Positions 42,410 through 51,968 are shown, numbered from the stretch's first letter. The stretch is 64,000 nucleotides of DNA from JADJPO01 sp963825645 (GCA_963825645.1 CAWGTT010000009.1:1-64000); one strand, 5' to 3'. Made by a program: numbers and translations. The notes: a model not told the origin generated them from the sequence alone.

Positions 42410-43609
42410 GTGAGCACTGTCCTGGTGATCAACACGGGCTCGTCGACGATCAAGTACCAGATGCTCGACGTGGCCGACGAGGACGGCGCCGCCGGGCAGG
42501 TGCACGCTGCCGGGCTGGTCGAGCGGATCGGGGCCGCCGGAGCCCGGATGGTGCATCGGGCCGCGGGCCGGCCGGACCTGGTGGTCGAGGACTCGATCGC
42601 CGACCACGAGGGCGGGTTGCGTCGTGTACTGGACGCGTTCGAGGAGACCGGGGTCCCGGCGGACCTTGCCGCCGTCGGGCATCGCGTGGTTCACGGAGGC
42701 GAGCGGTTCGACGGGCCGGTACTGGTCGACGACGGTGTGCTGGCCACGATCCGTGAGCTCACCCCGCTCGCGCCGCTGCACAACCCGGCCAATGCGCTCG
42801 GTATCGAGGTCGCCCGGCGGCTCTTTCCCGCACTGCCGCACGTAGCGGTGTTCGACACCGCGTTCCACCGGACGATGCCGCCGCGGGCCTACCGATACGC
42901 GCTGCCGCGCGAGCTGGCCGATCACTACGGGATCCGCCGCTTCGGCTTCCACGGCACCTCCCACCAGTACGTGTCGCGACAGGCTGCCGAGTATCTGGGC
43001 CACCCGATCGACGAGCTCGACATGGTCACGCTGCACCTCGGCAACGGAGCCAGCGCGGCCGCGGTCGCCGGCGGCCGGTCCATCGACACCTCGATGGGGC
43101 TGACTCCGCTGCCGGGGCTGGTCATGGGCACCCGCTGCGGCGACCTGGACCCGGGGGCGGTGTTCCACCTGCATCGCGAGGCCGGCATGACCCTCGACGA
43201 GATCGAGACGATGCTGACCCGGGCCAGCGGGCTGACCGGGCTGGCCGGGGTCGGTGACGTGCGGGAGATCCAGACCAGGATTGCCGCGGGCGACACCGAC
43301 GCGGCCGAGGCGCTGGACATCTTCTGCTACCGCGTCCGCAGCTACGTCGGCGCCTACGCCGCCGCTCTCGGCCGCCTCGACGCGATCGTGTTCACCGCCG
43401 GGATCGGGGAGAACTCCCCGGACGTCCGCGCTCAGGTGTGTTCCGGACTGGAAGGGTACGGGGTCCTGCTCGACGCCGGTCGCAATGCCGCTGCCGGCCG
43501 TGGGGCACGCACGGTGTCGGCTGCCGACAGCAGGGTGCCGGTGCTGGTGGTACCCACGAACGAGGAGCTCGAGATCGCCCGGCAGACCCTGGCCGTGGCG
43601 AGGCGGTGA
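42410..43609 (+). CDS. ackA: acetate kinase
   Basis: 399 residues, GTG start with GGAGG 5 nt upstream. Phosphorylates acetate to acetyl phosphate or runs in reverse (EC 2.7.2.1). Motifs: VLVINTGSSTIKYQML, GHRVVHGGERF, FDTAFHRTMPPRAYRYALP, RRFGFHGTSHQYVSR, TLHLGNGASAAAV, GLTPLPGLVMGTRCGDLDPG and VFTAGIGENSPDVR. The usual partner pta is not adjacent. It could supply acetyl phosphate to receivers such as those encoded just upstream, or work with a phosphoketolase elsewhere; both are inference. Confidence 0.96.
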   Translation: MSTVLVINTGSSTIKYQMLDVADEDGAAGQVHAAGLVERIGAAGARMVHRAAGRPDLVVEDSIADHEGGLRRVLDAFEETGVPADLAAVGHRVVHGGERFDGPVLVDDGVLATIRELTPLAPLHNPANALGIEVARRLFPALPHVAVFDTAFHRTMPPRAYRYALPRELADHYGIRRFGFHGTSHQYVSRQAAEYLGHPIDELDMVTLHLGNGASAAAVAGGRSIDTSMGLTPLPGLVMGTRCGDLDPGAVFHLHREAGMTLDEIETMLTRASGLTGLAGVGDVREIQTRIAAGDTDAAEALDIFCYRVRSYVGAYAAALGRLDAIVFTAGIGENSPDVRAQVCSGLEGYGVLLDAGRNAAAGRGARTVSAADSRVPVLVVPTNEELEIARQTLAVARR

Positions 43610-43647
43610 CCGAGCTCAGGCCTCGAGATGCCGGAACCGTCCGCTGA

Positions 43648-44313
43648 TCAGACCCGGCTGAGCAGCCGGCGCAGCGTCGTCCCGGTGAGCAGGCCCACGG
43701 TCGCACCCATCGCCACTGCTGCCAGCACCCCGACGGTGACGTGCACCGCCGGCGGCCAGCCGTTCGGCACCGCGGAGAGCGCGGCGACCGGGATCAACAC
43801 CCCGACCAGCCAGGCCGCTGAGGTGACCGGGACCCACCGTCCGCTGCCGGGTACGTGCCGGCGCAGCACCAGCCACTGCAACCCGCCCATCGCGAGCAGC
43901 CCGGCCACCATCGCCGGCCCGACCGCCACCAGAGCGACCGGCCCCCAGGCCTGCACGGCGGCCGACCCGCCCATACCGGCCAGCCAGGCCAGCGCCGCAG
44001 CCACCGCGGTGGCCAGCGTCCAGTCCCTACGGGACAGCGCCGGTACCCGGCGTCCGAGCACCACAGCCTGGGCGTACCCGAGCGCGGCACCTTCCAGCGA
44101 CCCGGCGGCCGCCAAGCCGGCCGTCAGCACCACGTCGCCCACCCCGACGCCGGCCAACACGGCCCCGGTGACCGCGGGCGGGACGAAGCCGACCAGCTCA
44201 CCAAGGAGGAACGCCGTGACCCAGTCGCGGCGCAGATGCCGCAGCTCGGGCCGTGGGCTGCTCGGCCCGACGGGTGCCATGACCGCATTGATCTTGGTGT
44301 TCTCGGACGACAT
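43648..44313 (-). CDS. polytopic membrane protein, unknown
   Basis: 221 residues. A cytosolic N-terminus (SSPRPELRHLRRDW) precedes about six membrane helices, e.g. AFLLGELVGFVPPAVTGAVLAG, VVLTAGLAAAGSLEGAALGY, LATAVAAALAWLAGMGGSAAV and TSAAWLVGVLIPVAALSAV. High Ala/Gly/Val content without catalytic motifs. It is convergent with ackA, 38 nt apart. Not recognised. Confidence 0.7.
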   Translation of the reverse strand: MSSENTKINAVMAPVGPSSPRPELRHLRRDWVTAFLLGELVGFVPPAVTGAVLAGVGVGDVVLTAGLAAAGSLEGAALGYAQAVVLGRRVPALSRRDWTLATAVAAALAWLAGMGGSAAVQAWGPVALVAVGPAMVAGLLAMGGLQWLVLRRHVPGSGRWVPVTSAAWLVGVLIPVAALSAVPNGWPPAVHVTVGVLAAVAMGATVGLLTGTTLRRLLSRV

Positions 44314-44460
44314 GGCAGATGCCTCTCACCGGTGACCGGTCGCTGCGTCGATCTTTACCGCGGTGGCGCCGGGTTTGCGCCGGGACCTAGGCCCGGTGCC
44401 GTCGCGCCATCTGCCCCATGCGACGCCACGTGAGTGGATCCGGTCATGACGTGAACATCG

Positions 44461-45537
44461 TCAATGGTCGGCGAACACCGCGGGCACGCCACCGGTATGC
44501 CAGAACACCACCGGACCTGCACCGTGCGTCTCGCACACCGCGTGCAGCGCCTTCGCGCTGTAGACCGGGTCGACGATCACGCCTTCGGTGCGGGCGATCA
44601 GGTGCAGCGCGGCCGTCGAGCCGGCCGACGGCTGGGCGTACCCGGGCCCGACGTACCCGTCCAGCACCCGGGGTCGGGCGCCGTTCGGGCCGTCGGCCTC
44701 CGTCGCCTCCTTCCAGATCTCGCTGACCCCGAGCAGGCCGGCCGTGGCGCCGACCAGCCGCTCCACCTCGTCGGCGAGCGGGTCGGTGATCCGCGCGACG
44801 TCCACACCGATCACGGGCGGCGCCGATCCGGCCGGCAGCTCGTCGGCCAGAACCCGGGAGGCCAGCACCCACCCCAGGTGCAGGCCCGCCTGGGTTCCCC
44901 CGGACGACGAGGCGCAGTACACCGCTGTCGCCGCCAGCCCGACCCTGGCCAGCTGAGCCACGAGCTCGAGATAGGCGGCCACGAAGGCCGCGCACCCGTG
45001 CGGCACGCTGCCTCCGACCGGGATGGCGAACACGTGACGGCCCTGCCGCTCCAGGTCGGCGACCACCTGTTCGGCGGCTCGGGCCATGCCCTGCCAGTCG
45101 GTGGTACCGGCCCAGTGCAGCCGGGCCCCGACCAGCGCGCTCAGCAGCAGGTTGCCGCTCGGGGTGGCCGGCGCGTTCCCACCCAGAACCAAGGCGCAGT
45201 CCATGCCGAGCATCGCGGCCACCGTGGCCACGGTCCGGGCATGGTTCGACTGCGACGCCCCGACGGTGACCAGGGTGTCGGCCCCTTCTGCGCGGGCCTG
45301 CGCGGCGAGCAGCTCCATCTTGCGGATCTTGTTGCCCCCCAGCCCGGTACCGGTCAGGTCGTCCCGCTTGAGCCAGACCTCGCGATCCAGCGCCGCGGAC
45401 AGCCGGGGGGCGTGGTGCAGGGCGGTCGGCAGCACTGCGAGGTGCTCGCGGGCGTCCATCAGCTCGGCGAGCCGCACCAGCGGCGGGTGCGCGGTGGCCA
45501 GGTCGGCGGCGATCCAGGTGCTCGACGATCGGGTCAC
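44461..45537 (-). CDS. PLP-dependent D-cysteine desulfhydrase / ACC deaminase family enzyme
   Basis: 358 residues from a GTG at 45537 with GAGGAG 6 nt upstream. Tryptophan synthase beta-like fold: VWLKRDDLTGTGLGGNKIRKM has the PLP Lys in NKIRK, TLVTVGASQSNHARTVA follows, then AIPVGGSVPHGCAAFVAAY, and YCASSSGGTQAGLHLG. These match D-cysteine desulfhydrase and 1-aminocyclopropane-1-carboxylate deaminase. The two are hard to separate without a tree; the NKxRK context suits desulfhydrase. The end has PVVFWHTGGVPAVF, typical of the family. Confidence 0.87.
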   Translation of the reverse strand: MTRSSSTWIAADLATAHPPLVRLAELMDAREHLAVLPTALHHAPRLSAALDREVWLKRDDLTGTGLGGNKIRKMELLAAQARAEGADTLVTVGASQSNHARTVATVAAMLGMDCALVLGGNAPATPSGNLLLSALVGARLHWAGTTDWQGMARAAEQVVADLERQGRHVFAIPVGGSVPHGCAAFVAAYLELVAQLARVGLAATAVYCASSSGGTQAGLHLGWVLASRVLADELPAGSAPPVIGVDVARITDPLADEVERLVGATAGLLGVSEIWKEATEADGPNGARPRVLDGYVGPGYAQPSAGSTAALHLIARTEGVIVDPVYSAKALHAVCETHGAGPVVFWHTGGVPAVFADH

Positions 45538-45637
45538 AGGGGTCTCCTCGCTCGGGCGGGCGGGCTCCAAGCCTGACAGCGCGGCGGGGGCGCGACCAGA
45601 CCTGTGACCTGCCCGCAGATCCTGAAACAGTGCTCCG

Positions 45638-46540
45638 ATGAGGTTCTCCATCTGGCCGGCCGCGGCCCAGCCCTTCGACGTCGTCCAGCAGATCGCCCGG
45701 CACGCCGCCGACACCGGCTGGGACGGCGTCTGGTTCGCCGACCACTTCATGCCGAACGAGCCGGGGTCGCTGCCGGTGACCACGCCGGTGCTGGAGGCGG
45801 GGTCGGTCATGGCCGCGCTCGCCGCGACCGTTCCCCGGGTGCGGATCGGAACCCTGGTCTACGGCAACACCTACCGGCACCCCGCCGTCCTCGCCAACAT
45901 GGCCGCCACCGTCGACGAGATCTGCGGCGGCCGCTTCGTGCTCGGCCTCGGCGCCGGCTGGCAGGAGAACGAGCACCGCCAGTACGGGATCGAGCTGCCG
46001 CCGGTGCCGGAGCGGATCGAGCGCCTCGACGAGGCGGCGCAGGTGCTGCGCAGCCTGCTCACCACGCCACGGACCACCTTCCACGGCACCCACTACCGGC
46101 TGGAGGACGCACTGTGCGAACCCAAGGGAGCGCGCCGGCCCGTCCCGCTGCTGATCGGCGCGAGCGGTGAGCAGCGGATGCTGCCCCTTGTGGCCCGCCG
46201 CGCCGACGAGTGGAACTGCTGGGGGCTGCCCGAGACCATCGCGCACAAGAGCGCCGTCCTCGAGCGCAGCTGCGAGGCGATCGGTCGCGACCCAGCCGAG
46301 ATCGTGCGCAGCGCTCAGGCGCTGATCGTCCTCGAGAACGACCCTTCTGTCGCCGCGCACCGGTTGGCGACCAGCCGGATGCCCGCCTTCGGCGGGACGC
46401 TCACCCAGGTCGCCGACACGGTCGAGGAGTACGCGCGGATCGGGCTCGACGAGCTGGTGGTCCAGACCTCGTCGCTGGGCACGGGGGCGCGGCTGCTGGA
46501 CGTCATGGACCGGTTGATGGGCGAGGTGTTCCGGCGCTGA
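45638..46540 (+). CDS. LLM-class F420-dependent oxidoreductase
   Basis: 300 residues. Luciferase-like monooxygenase fold: MRFSIWPAAAQPFDVVQQIA, WDGVWFADHFM, GTLVYGNTYRHPAVLANMAATVDEICGGRFVLGLGAGWQENEH and RRPVPLLIGASGEQRML. Members usually use reduced F420 (or FMN) and act on varied substrates; the substrate here is not readable. Expected cofactor F420 fits an actinobacterium. Divergent from the desulfhydrase gene with 100 nt between starts. Confidence 0.9.
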   Translation: MRFSIWPAAAQPFDVVQQIARHAADTGWDGVWFADHFMPNEPGSLPVTTPVLEAGSVMAALAATVPRVRIGTLVYGNTYRHPAVLANMAATVDEICGGRFVLGLGAGWQENEHRQYGIELPPVPERIERLDEAAQVLRSLLTTPRTTFHGTHYRLEDALCEPKGARRPVPLLIGASGEQRMLPLVARRADEWNCWGLPETIAHKSAVLERSCEAIGRDPAEIVRSAQALIVLENDPSVAAHRLATSRMPAFGGTLTQVADTVEEYARIGLDELVVQTSSLGTGARLLDVMDRLMGEVFRR

Positions 46541-46568
46541 ACCGAGCCTGCGCCGCGATGGGGGGCGG

Positions 46569-47021
46569 TCAGCTCTCGAGCAACGCCTTGAGCGCGGCGA
46601 GATCCTGGGTGTTCGCCCGCCGCATCGTCGCCACCATCACCGGTCGGCCGACCCGGGCGAACCCACTCGGCCGGCCCTGGTTGCGCAGGGTCATCCTGGT
46701 TGTCGCCGACCCGTCGGCGTCGGGCTCGGCGTCGGACCATGTGTAGGTGGTCCGCATCGGGAACGGGCCGTCCGCCGTCCGCATCACCAGCCGCTCACCG
46801 GGGACGAGCTCGGTCACCCCGTAGGTGTAGCGCAGCGTCCGACCCAGGAACGCGGCGACGAAGTCCAGCTGCGAGCCCACTCGCAGCGGCGGCTCGGTCC
46901 GCCAGGCCACCGAGGAGATGTTGCGGTACCAGCGCGGGGCGTTGCCGGGATCGCCGGCGAACGCGGCCACGACCTCCCGGGGCCGGCGAATCACCGTCTC
47001 GGTCAGGACGTCGACATCCAT
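46569..47021 (-). CDS. SRPBCC family (START-like) protein
   Basis: 150 residues, ATG with GGAGG upstream. Polyketide cyclase/dehydrase-like fold: LTETVIRRPREVVAAFAGDP, APRWYRNISSVAWRTEPPLRVGSQLDFVAAFLG and GVTELVPGERLVMRTADGPFP are the typical SRPBCC pattern. Likely binds a hydrophobic ligand; substrate unknown. Convergent with the oxidoreductase gene and 51 nt downstream of nothing else than pmt's 3' end. Confidence 0.85.
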   Translation of the reverse strand: MDVDVLTETVIRRPREVVAAFAGDPGNAPRWYRNISSVAWRTEPPLRVGSQLDFVAAFLGRTLRYTYGVTELVPGERLVMRTADGPFPMRTTYTWSDAEPDADGSATTRMTLRNQGRPSGFARVGRPVMVATMRRANTQDLAALKALLES

Positions 47022-47072
47022 CGCGCCTCCTGCGCTCGCGCCGCACCGTGGGCGGGTCCGACCGCGACGAGC

Positions 47073-48761
47073 CTAGATCCAGCTGGGTAACCACATCCGG
47101 TCCACCCAGCTCGCGTGCGGGATCAGGGCGTCGGAGAGCACCGGGTAGAAGAAGGCGAAGGTGATCACCGCCAGCAGCACCACCCCACCGGCGAAGGCCG
47201 CGCCGGCCAGCCGGCGCTCGGGCGAGGCGTCCTGGCGGCCGAGCACCAGGGCGAGGACGAAGGTCAGGGCCAGCACCACGTACGGCACGAACGCCACCGC
47301 GTAGAAGGTGTAGATGGTGCGCTCGGCGAAGAGGAACCACGGCAGGTAGCCCCCGGCCAGGCCGGCCAGGATCGCCCCGGCCCGCCAGTCCCGGCCGAGC
47401 AGCCACACCACCACGAGGACGGCGATCGCGATCGTGCCGCCCCACCAGATGACCGGGTTGCCGAGGTCGATGACCGCGGCCGAGCACTCCGTGACGGTGC
47501 AGCCGTTCTCGCCCTGCGGGTAGGACTTGTAGTCGAAGGCGGTCGGCCGGCCGAGCACCAGCCATGACCATGGGTTGGACTGGTAGTCGTGCGGTGTGCG
47601 CAAGGTCGTGTTGAAGCCCCACATCTGGCGGTGGTAGTCCCACAACGACCGGACGGCGTCTGGCACCAGCCGGGACAGCCCGTTCGCCGGGTGGTCGACC
47701 GCCCAGGTGCGGTTGTAGGCGTCGGAGGAGAGGAACCAGCCCGCCCACGAGCCCAGGTAGACGGCGAACGCCACCGGCAGCATCTGCAGCACTCCGCCGG
47801 CGCCGTCCCGGACGAGTCCGGTGACCAGCCAGTGGCGTGACCCGCTGGCCCGACGTGCCGCGACGTCCCACAGCACGCTCGCCGTTCCGAACGCGGCAGC
47901 GAAGAACAGGCCGGACCACTTCGTACCCGAGCACAGCCCGAGGCACACCCCGGCGGCGATCCGCCACCAACGGATCCCCAGACCCGGCCCATAGCGGAAC
48001 CACAGGCTCGGTTGGGTATCGGCCGCGGGATCGGCTCCCCGCGCGGCCAGCCGCTCGGCGAGCCTGGCCCGCGCCTGGTCACGGTCGATGAGCAGGCAGC
48101 CGAACGCGGCCAGCGCCCAGAACATGACGAACACGTCGAGCAGCCCGGTGCGGCTGTGCACGAAGTGCTGGCCGTCGACCGCGAGCAGCACAGCGGCGGT
48201 GGTGCCGAGCAGGGTGGAGCGGAACAGGCGCCGGGCGATCCGGCCGATCATCAGGATCGACAACGTGCCGACGACGGCCGAGGCGAACCGCCAGCCGAAC
48301 GGGTTGGTGGGGTCGAACAGCCACTCGCCGGCGGCGATCATCCACTTGCCGACCGGCGGGTGGACGACGAAGTCGGGCCGGTCGCCCCAGACGGCTGTGT
48401 TACCCGCGTTCCACAGGTCGTCCGGCTTCTCCAGGCCCTCCTTGTAGGCCCGCTCGTAGCCGTAGGTCAGCAATGAGGCACCCTGCTTGACGTAGTAGGT
48501 CTCGTCGAAGACGAGCCAGGGCGGGCGTCCGAGCTGCCAGAACCTGATGAAGCCGCCGATCACGGCGACGAACAGCGGGGCCAGCCAGCCCCAGAGCCGG
48601 TCACTGTCCCAACGGGTCCCCTCGGGGCCCAGCAGGCGCCGGATCAGTGCATCGCGGGACTGGACCACCCCTGCTCCCGCGGCGGGCGCGCGGTGGACGG
48701 GCGCGACGGTCACCGGGTCATCGTGCCACGGCCTCGGTGCCGGGCCGCTGACCCGGTCCAC
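47073..48761 (-). CDS. protein O-mannosyltransferase (dolichyl-phosphate-mannose dependent)
   Basis: 562 residues from a GTG at 48761. GT39 family membrane enzyme that transfers mannose from a polyprenyl-phosphate carrier to Ser/Thr of exported proteins. Seen: the catalytic acidic pair in PWLVFDETYYVKQGASLLTYGYE, then PPVGKWMIAAGEWLF, GWRFASAVVGTLSILMIGRI, HSRTGLLDVFVMFWAL, and about 10 helices, ending in a PMT-type C-terminal domain (RTIYTFYAVAFVPYVVL). In M. tuberculosis the homologue is Rv1002c. It is divergent from rsmI, as in that species. The start is uncertain. Confidence 0.9.
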   Translation of the reverse strand: MDRVSGPAPRPWHDDPVTVAPVHRAPAAGAGVVQSRDALIRRLLGPEGTRWDSDRLWGWLAPLFVAVIGGFIRFWQLGRPPWLVFDETYYVKQGASLLTYGYERAYKEGLEKPDDLWNAGNTAVWGDRPDFVVHPPVGKWMIAAGEWLFDPTNPFGWRFASAVVGTLSILMIGRIARRLFRSTLLGTTAAVLLAVDGQHFVHSRTGLLDVFVMFWALAAFGCLLIDRDQARARLAERLAARGADPAADTQPSLWFRYGPGLGIRWWRIAAGVCLGLCSGTKWSGLFFAAAFGTASVLWDVAARRASGSRHWLVTGLVRDGAGGVLQMLPVAFAVYLGSWAGWFLSSDAYNRTWAVDHPANGLSRLVPDAVRSLWDYHRQMWGFNTTLRTPHDYQSNPWSWLVLGRPTAFDYKSYPQGENGCTVTECSAAVIDLGNPVIWWGGTIAIAVLVVVWLLGRDWRAGAILAGLAGGYLPWFLFAERTIYTFYAVAFVPYVVLALTFVLALVLGRQDASPERRLAGAAFAGGVVLLAVITFAFFYPVLSDALIPHASWVDRMWLPSWI

Positions 48762-48934
48762 GACGCATGACGTGACCCTTGGGGAGCAGGTTCACCGGGC
48801 CGTGCCGGACGGCGGCGGAGGTGCGACGAGAACCACCGGGTCACGGCGGCACGACAGTTGTCATCGGCGTATGGCGTCAAGATAGGCGAAGACCGACACA
48901 TCGGGCGTGGTGGATGGGGCGACGGCGGACGCGC

Positions 48935-49010
48935 TGGCATGGGCAAGTGGCCGCGGTGACGAGCGCTGGGTCGGGCATAGGCCGTGCGCTCGCCTACGGG
49001 GCCCAAAACG
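48935..49010 (+). pseudogene. short relic of an SDR dehydrogenase N-terminus
   Basis: In a gene-free gap of 466 nt (48762-49227), frame 2 reads HGQVAAVTSAGSGIGRALAY. This is the Rossmann TGxxxGIG start of short-chain dehydrogenases with TS for TG. The continuing frame has no family pattern or catalytic YxxxK, so only a fragment is left. The rest of the gap has an 11-bp inverted repeat at 49139-49170 and nothing else I recognise. Confidence 0.45.
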
Positions 49011-49138
49011 CGGTGCGGGCGGAGCCCCGCATCACGCGAGCGACACAGGCCGACGTGACAGGGGCTGCTCGTGCGGACGTTCGGTCCCACGGGGACCCAG
49101 CCCACCGTGCTCGGGCTGGGCAGCGCCGCCAAGGGCAT

Positions 49139-49170
49139 GGTCCGCTGCGGTCGGTCCTGCGCAGCGGACC
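49139..49170. terminator. 11-bp inverted repeat before rsmI
   Basis: GGTCCGCTGCG (49139-49149) and its complement (49160-49170) flank a 10-nt loop, 58 nt before the rsmI start. It may stop upstream transcription or belong to the rsmI leader. Confidence 0.3.
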
Positions 49171-49227
49171 GTCCTTGCGCCTGGTCATGGAGGCCACCGC
49201 CACGCCGTGACCTGTCAGGCTGAGGCC

Positions 49228-50124
49228 GTGCGCACCGGGGAAGAGACGAAAGGCCGGGTCGTGCTGGCGGCGACGCCGATCGGCGACCCTGGCGACGCAC
49301 CGCCTCGGTTGCGCGATCTGCTGGCCGGTGCCGATCTGGTGGCTGCCGAGGACACCAGGCGGCTACGCCGGCTGTGCGCTGCCCTGGGCATCGCGCCGGC
49401 CGGGCGGGTGGTCAGCTACCACGAGCACAACGAGGCGGCCCGAACGGGCGAGCTCGTCGAGTCCGCGCGCGGCGGGGCGACGGTCCTGGTGGTCAGCGAT
49501 GCGGGCATGCCGAGCGTGTCGGATCCGGGCCTGAGGGTGGTGCGGGCGGCGGCCGAGGCCGGGGTGCCGGTCACCGTGATCCCCGGGCCGTCAGCCGTGC
49601 TCACCGCTTTGGCGCTGTCGGGGCTGGCCACCGATCGGTTCTGCTTCGAGGGGTTCCTTTCCCGCAAGCCGGGGGAGCGGGCCAGGGCCCTGGCCGAGCT
49701 GGCCGGCGAGCCCCGGACCATGGTCTTCTTCGAGGCTCCGCACCGGGCCGCGGCCACGCTGGCCGCCATGGTCGAGGCGTTCGGCGCGAGCCGGCCGGCG
49801 GCGGCCTGCCGGGAGCTCACCAAGACCTTCGAGGAAGTGCGGCGCGCTTCGCTGGGGGAGCTCGCCGCCTGGGCCGCCGTCGGCCCGGTGCTGGGCGAGC
49901 TGACCCTGGTCGTCGCCGGCCGTCCGGCCGGCGACGAGGCGCCGCCCTCGGCCGCGGACCTTCTCGAGCGGGTCCGGGCGCTGACCGGCGGGGGCGAGCG
50001 GCTCAAGGACGCGGTGGCGGCGGTGGCCACCGCGGCCGGCGTGCCCAAGCGGCAGCTCTACGACGCGGTTGTGCGGCAGGCGGCGAGCCCGGGTCCGGGC
50101 GGCCGGGACGACGCGGGCGACTGA
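49228..50124 (+). CDS. rsmI: 16S rRNA (cytidine(1402)-2'-O)-methyltransferase RsmI
   Basis: 298 residues from a GTG at 49228; an in-frame GTG at 49207 is possible. Uses SAM to methylate the ribose of C1402 in 16S rRNA. Motifs: VVLAATPIGDPGDAPPRLRDLL, ADLVAAEDTRRLRRL, VVSDAGMPSVSDPGLRVV, VTVIPGPSAVLTALALSGL, MVFFEAPHRAAATLAAM and ELTKTFEEVRRASL. Tetrapyrrole methylase fold. Opposite pmt and 41 nt before metG, as in M. tuberculosis. Confidence 0.94.
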   Translation: MRTGEETKGRVVLAATPIGDPGDAPPRLRDLLAGADLVAAEDTRRLRRLCAALGIAPAGRVVSYHEHNEAARTGELVESARGGATVLVVSDAGMPSVSDPGLRVVRAAAEAGVPVTVIPGPSAVLTALALSGLATDRFCFEGFLSRKPGERARALAELAGEPRTMVFFEAPHRAAATLAAMVEAFGASRPAAACRELTKTFEEVRRASLGELAAWAAVGPVLGELTLVVAGRPAGDEAPPSAADLLERVRALTGGGERLKDAVAAVATAAGVPKRQLYDAVVRQAASPGPGGRDDAGD

Positions 50125-50165
50125 CCGGTTCGGAGCAGGGGTACGACCTGCCTAGGATCGGGCGC

Positions 50166-51968
50166 ATGACCCACGTCCTGTCCGCAGTGGCCTGGCCCTA
50201 CGCCAACGGCCCCCGCCACATCGGCCACGTCGCCGGCTTCGGCGTTCCCTCCGACGTGTTCAGCCGGTATATGCGGATGGCGGGTCACGACGTCCTGATG
50301 GTCTCGGGCACCGACGAGCACGGCACGCCGATCCTGGTGCAGGCCGAGGCCGAGGGGGTCTCCCCCCGCGCGCTGGCCGACCGATACAACCGCGTGATCG
50401 TCGAGGACCTCGCCGGTCTGGGACTGGCCTACGACCTGTTCACGCGGACCACGACCCGCAACCACTACGCCGTCGCCCAGGAGCTGTTCCGGGTCTGCCA
50501 CCGCAACGGGTACATGATCGAGAAGACCACGACCGGGGCGATCTCGCCGTCCACGGGGCGCACCCTGCCGGACCGCTACATCGAGGGCACCTGCCCGATC
50601 TGCGGCTACGACGGTGCGCGCGGCGACCAGTGCGACAACTGCGGCAACCAGCTGGACGCCGCCGAGCTGGGCAATCCGCGCAGCCGGATCAACGGCGAGA
50701 TCCCACAGTTCGTCGAGACCGAGCACTTCTTCCTCGACCTGCCGGCGCTGGCGGAGACTTTGGGTGCCTGGCTGGCAACGAGGACCGACTGGCGGCCCAA
50801 CGTCCTGAAGTTCTCGCTCAACCTGCTGGACGACGTCCGCCCGCGGGCGATGACCCGGGACATCGACTGGGGCATACCGGTGCCGCTGCCCGGCTGGCAG
50901 GACAACCCGAACAAGCGGCTGTACGTCTGGTTCGACGCGGTGATCGGCTACCTGTCGGCCTCTGTCGAGTGGGCGCGCCGCAGCGGGGACGACGACGCCT
51001 GGAGGGCGTGGTGGAACGACCCCGAGGCGATCAGCTACTACTTCATGGGCAAGGACAACATCACCTTTCACTCCCAGATCTGGCCCGCCGAGCTGCTTGC
51101 CTACGCCGGCAAGGGATCCCGCGGTGGTGAGCCGGGAGTGTTCGGCGAGCTGAACCTGCCCACCGAGGTGGTCAGCAGCGAGTTCCTGACCATGGAGGGC
51201 AAGCAGTTCTCCTCCTCGCGCGGCGTCGTGATCTACGTGCGGGACATGCTGGCCCGCTACCAGCCCGACGCCCTGCGCTACTTCATCGCGGTGGCCGGTC
51301 CGGAGAACCAGGACACGGATTTCACCTGGGCCGAGTTCGTCCGGCGCACCAACGACGAGCTGGTCGCCGGCTGGGGCAACCTGGTCAACCGGACAGCCTC
51401 CATGATCCACAAGAACCTGGGTGCGATCCCGGCGGCCGGCCGGCAGACGGACGCCGACCGGGCCCTGCTCGCCACCACTGCGGCGGGCTTCGGCTCGGTC
51501 GGGGCACTGCTCGGCGAGAACCGGCAGAAGGCGGCGATCAGCGAGGCGATGCGGATCGTCGGCGAGGCGAACAAGTACCTCTCCGACCAGGCGCCGTGGA
51601 AGCTGAAGAACGCCGACCCCAACCGGATGGGGACGGTGCTGCACGTTGCGGCACAGGCGATCTCGGACTGCCGGACCCAGCTGTCACCGTTCTTGCCGTT
51701 CAGTGCCCAGGTGGTGCACGAGATCTTCGGGGGCACCGGCACCGTCTCGCCGATGCCGCAGATCCGCGAGGTCGACGACCTGGACGGCGGACCGGGATAC
51801 CCGGTGCTGATGGGCGACTACCGGCGCGACGAGACGGTCGCCGGCTGGCAGTCCTCGCCCATCGTCCCGGGCACGCCGATCGCGGCACCCACGCCGGTCT
51901 TCCGCAAGCTCGACGACTCGGTCGTGGCCGAGGAGCTGGCCCGGCTCACCGGGGACGCGCCGGGCTGA
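50166..51968 (+). CDS. metG: methionyl-tRNA synthetase
   Basis: 600 residues. Charges tRNA-Met (EC 6.1.1.10). Signature AWPYANGPRHIGHVAGFGVP with HIGH; zinc-binding CPICGYDGARGDQCDNCG (two CxxC); the KMSKS-type loop is EGKQFSSSRGVVIYVRDML; and WFDAVIGYLSASVEWA. The C-terminal tRNA-binding domain of longer forms is absent, as in many actinobacterial enzymes. Convergent with the gamma-lyase gene, 26 nt apart. Confidence 0.97.
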   Translation: MTHVLSAVAWPYANGPRHIGHVAGFGVPSDVFSRYMRMAGHDVLMVSGTDEHGTPILVQAEAEGVSPRALADRYNRVIVEDLAGLGLAYDLFTRTTTRNHYAVAQELFRVCHRNGYMIEKTTTGAISPSTGRTLPDRYIEGTCPICGYDGARGDQCDNCGNQLDAAELGNPRSRINGEIPQFVETEHFFLDLPALAETLGAWLATRTDWRPNVLKFSLNLLDDVRPRAMTRDIDWGIPVPLPGWQDNPNKRLYVWFDAVIGYLSASVEWARRSGDDDAWRAWWNDPEAISYYFMGKDNITFHSQIWPAELLAYAGKGSRGGEPGVFGELNLPTEVVSSEFLTMEGKQFSSSRGVVIYVRDMLARYQPDALRYFIAVAGPENQDTDFTWAEFVRRTNDELVAGWGNLVNRTASMIHKNLGAIPAAGRQTDADRALLATTAAGFGSVGALLGENRQKAAISEAMRIVGEANKYLSDQAPWKLKNADPNRMGTVLHVAAQAISDCRTQLSPFLPFSAQVVHEIFGGTGTVSPMPQIREVDDLDGGPGYPVLMGDYRRDETVAGWQSSPIVPGTPIAAPTPVFRKLDDSVVAEELARLTGDAPG

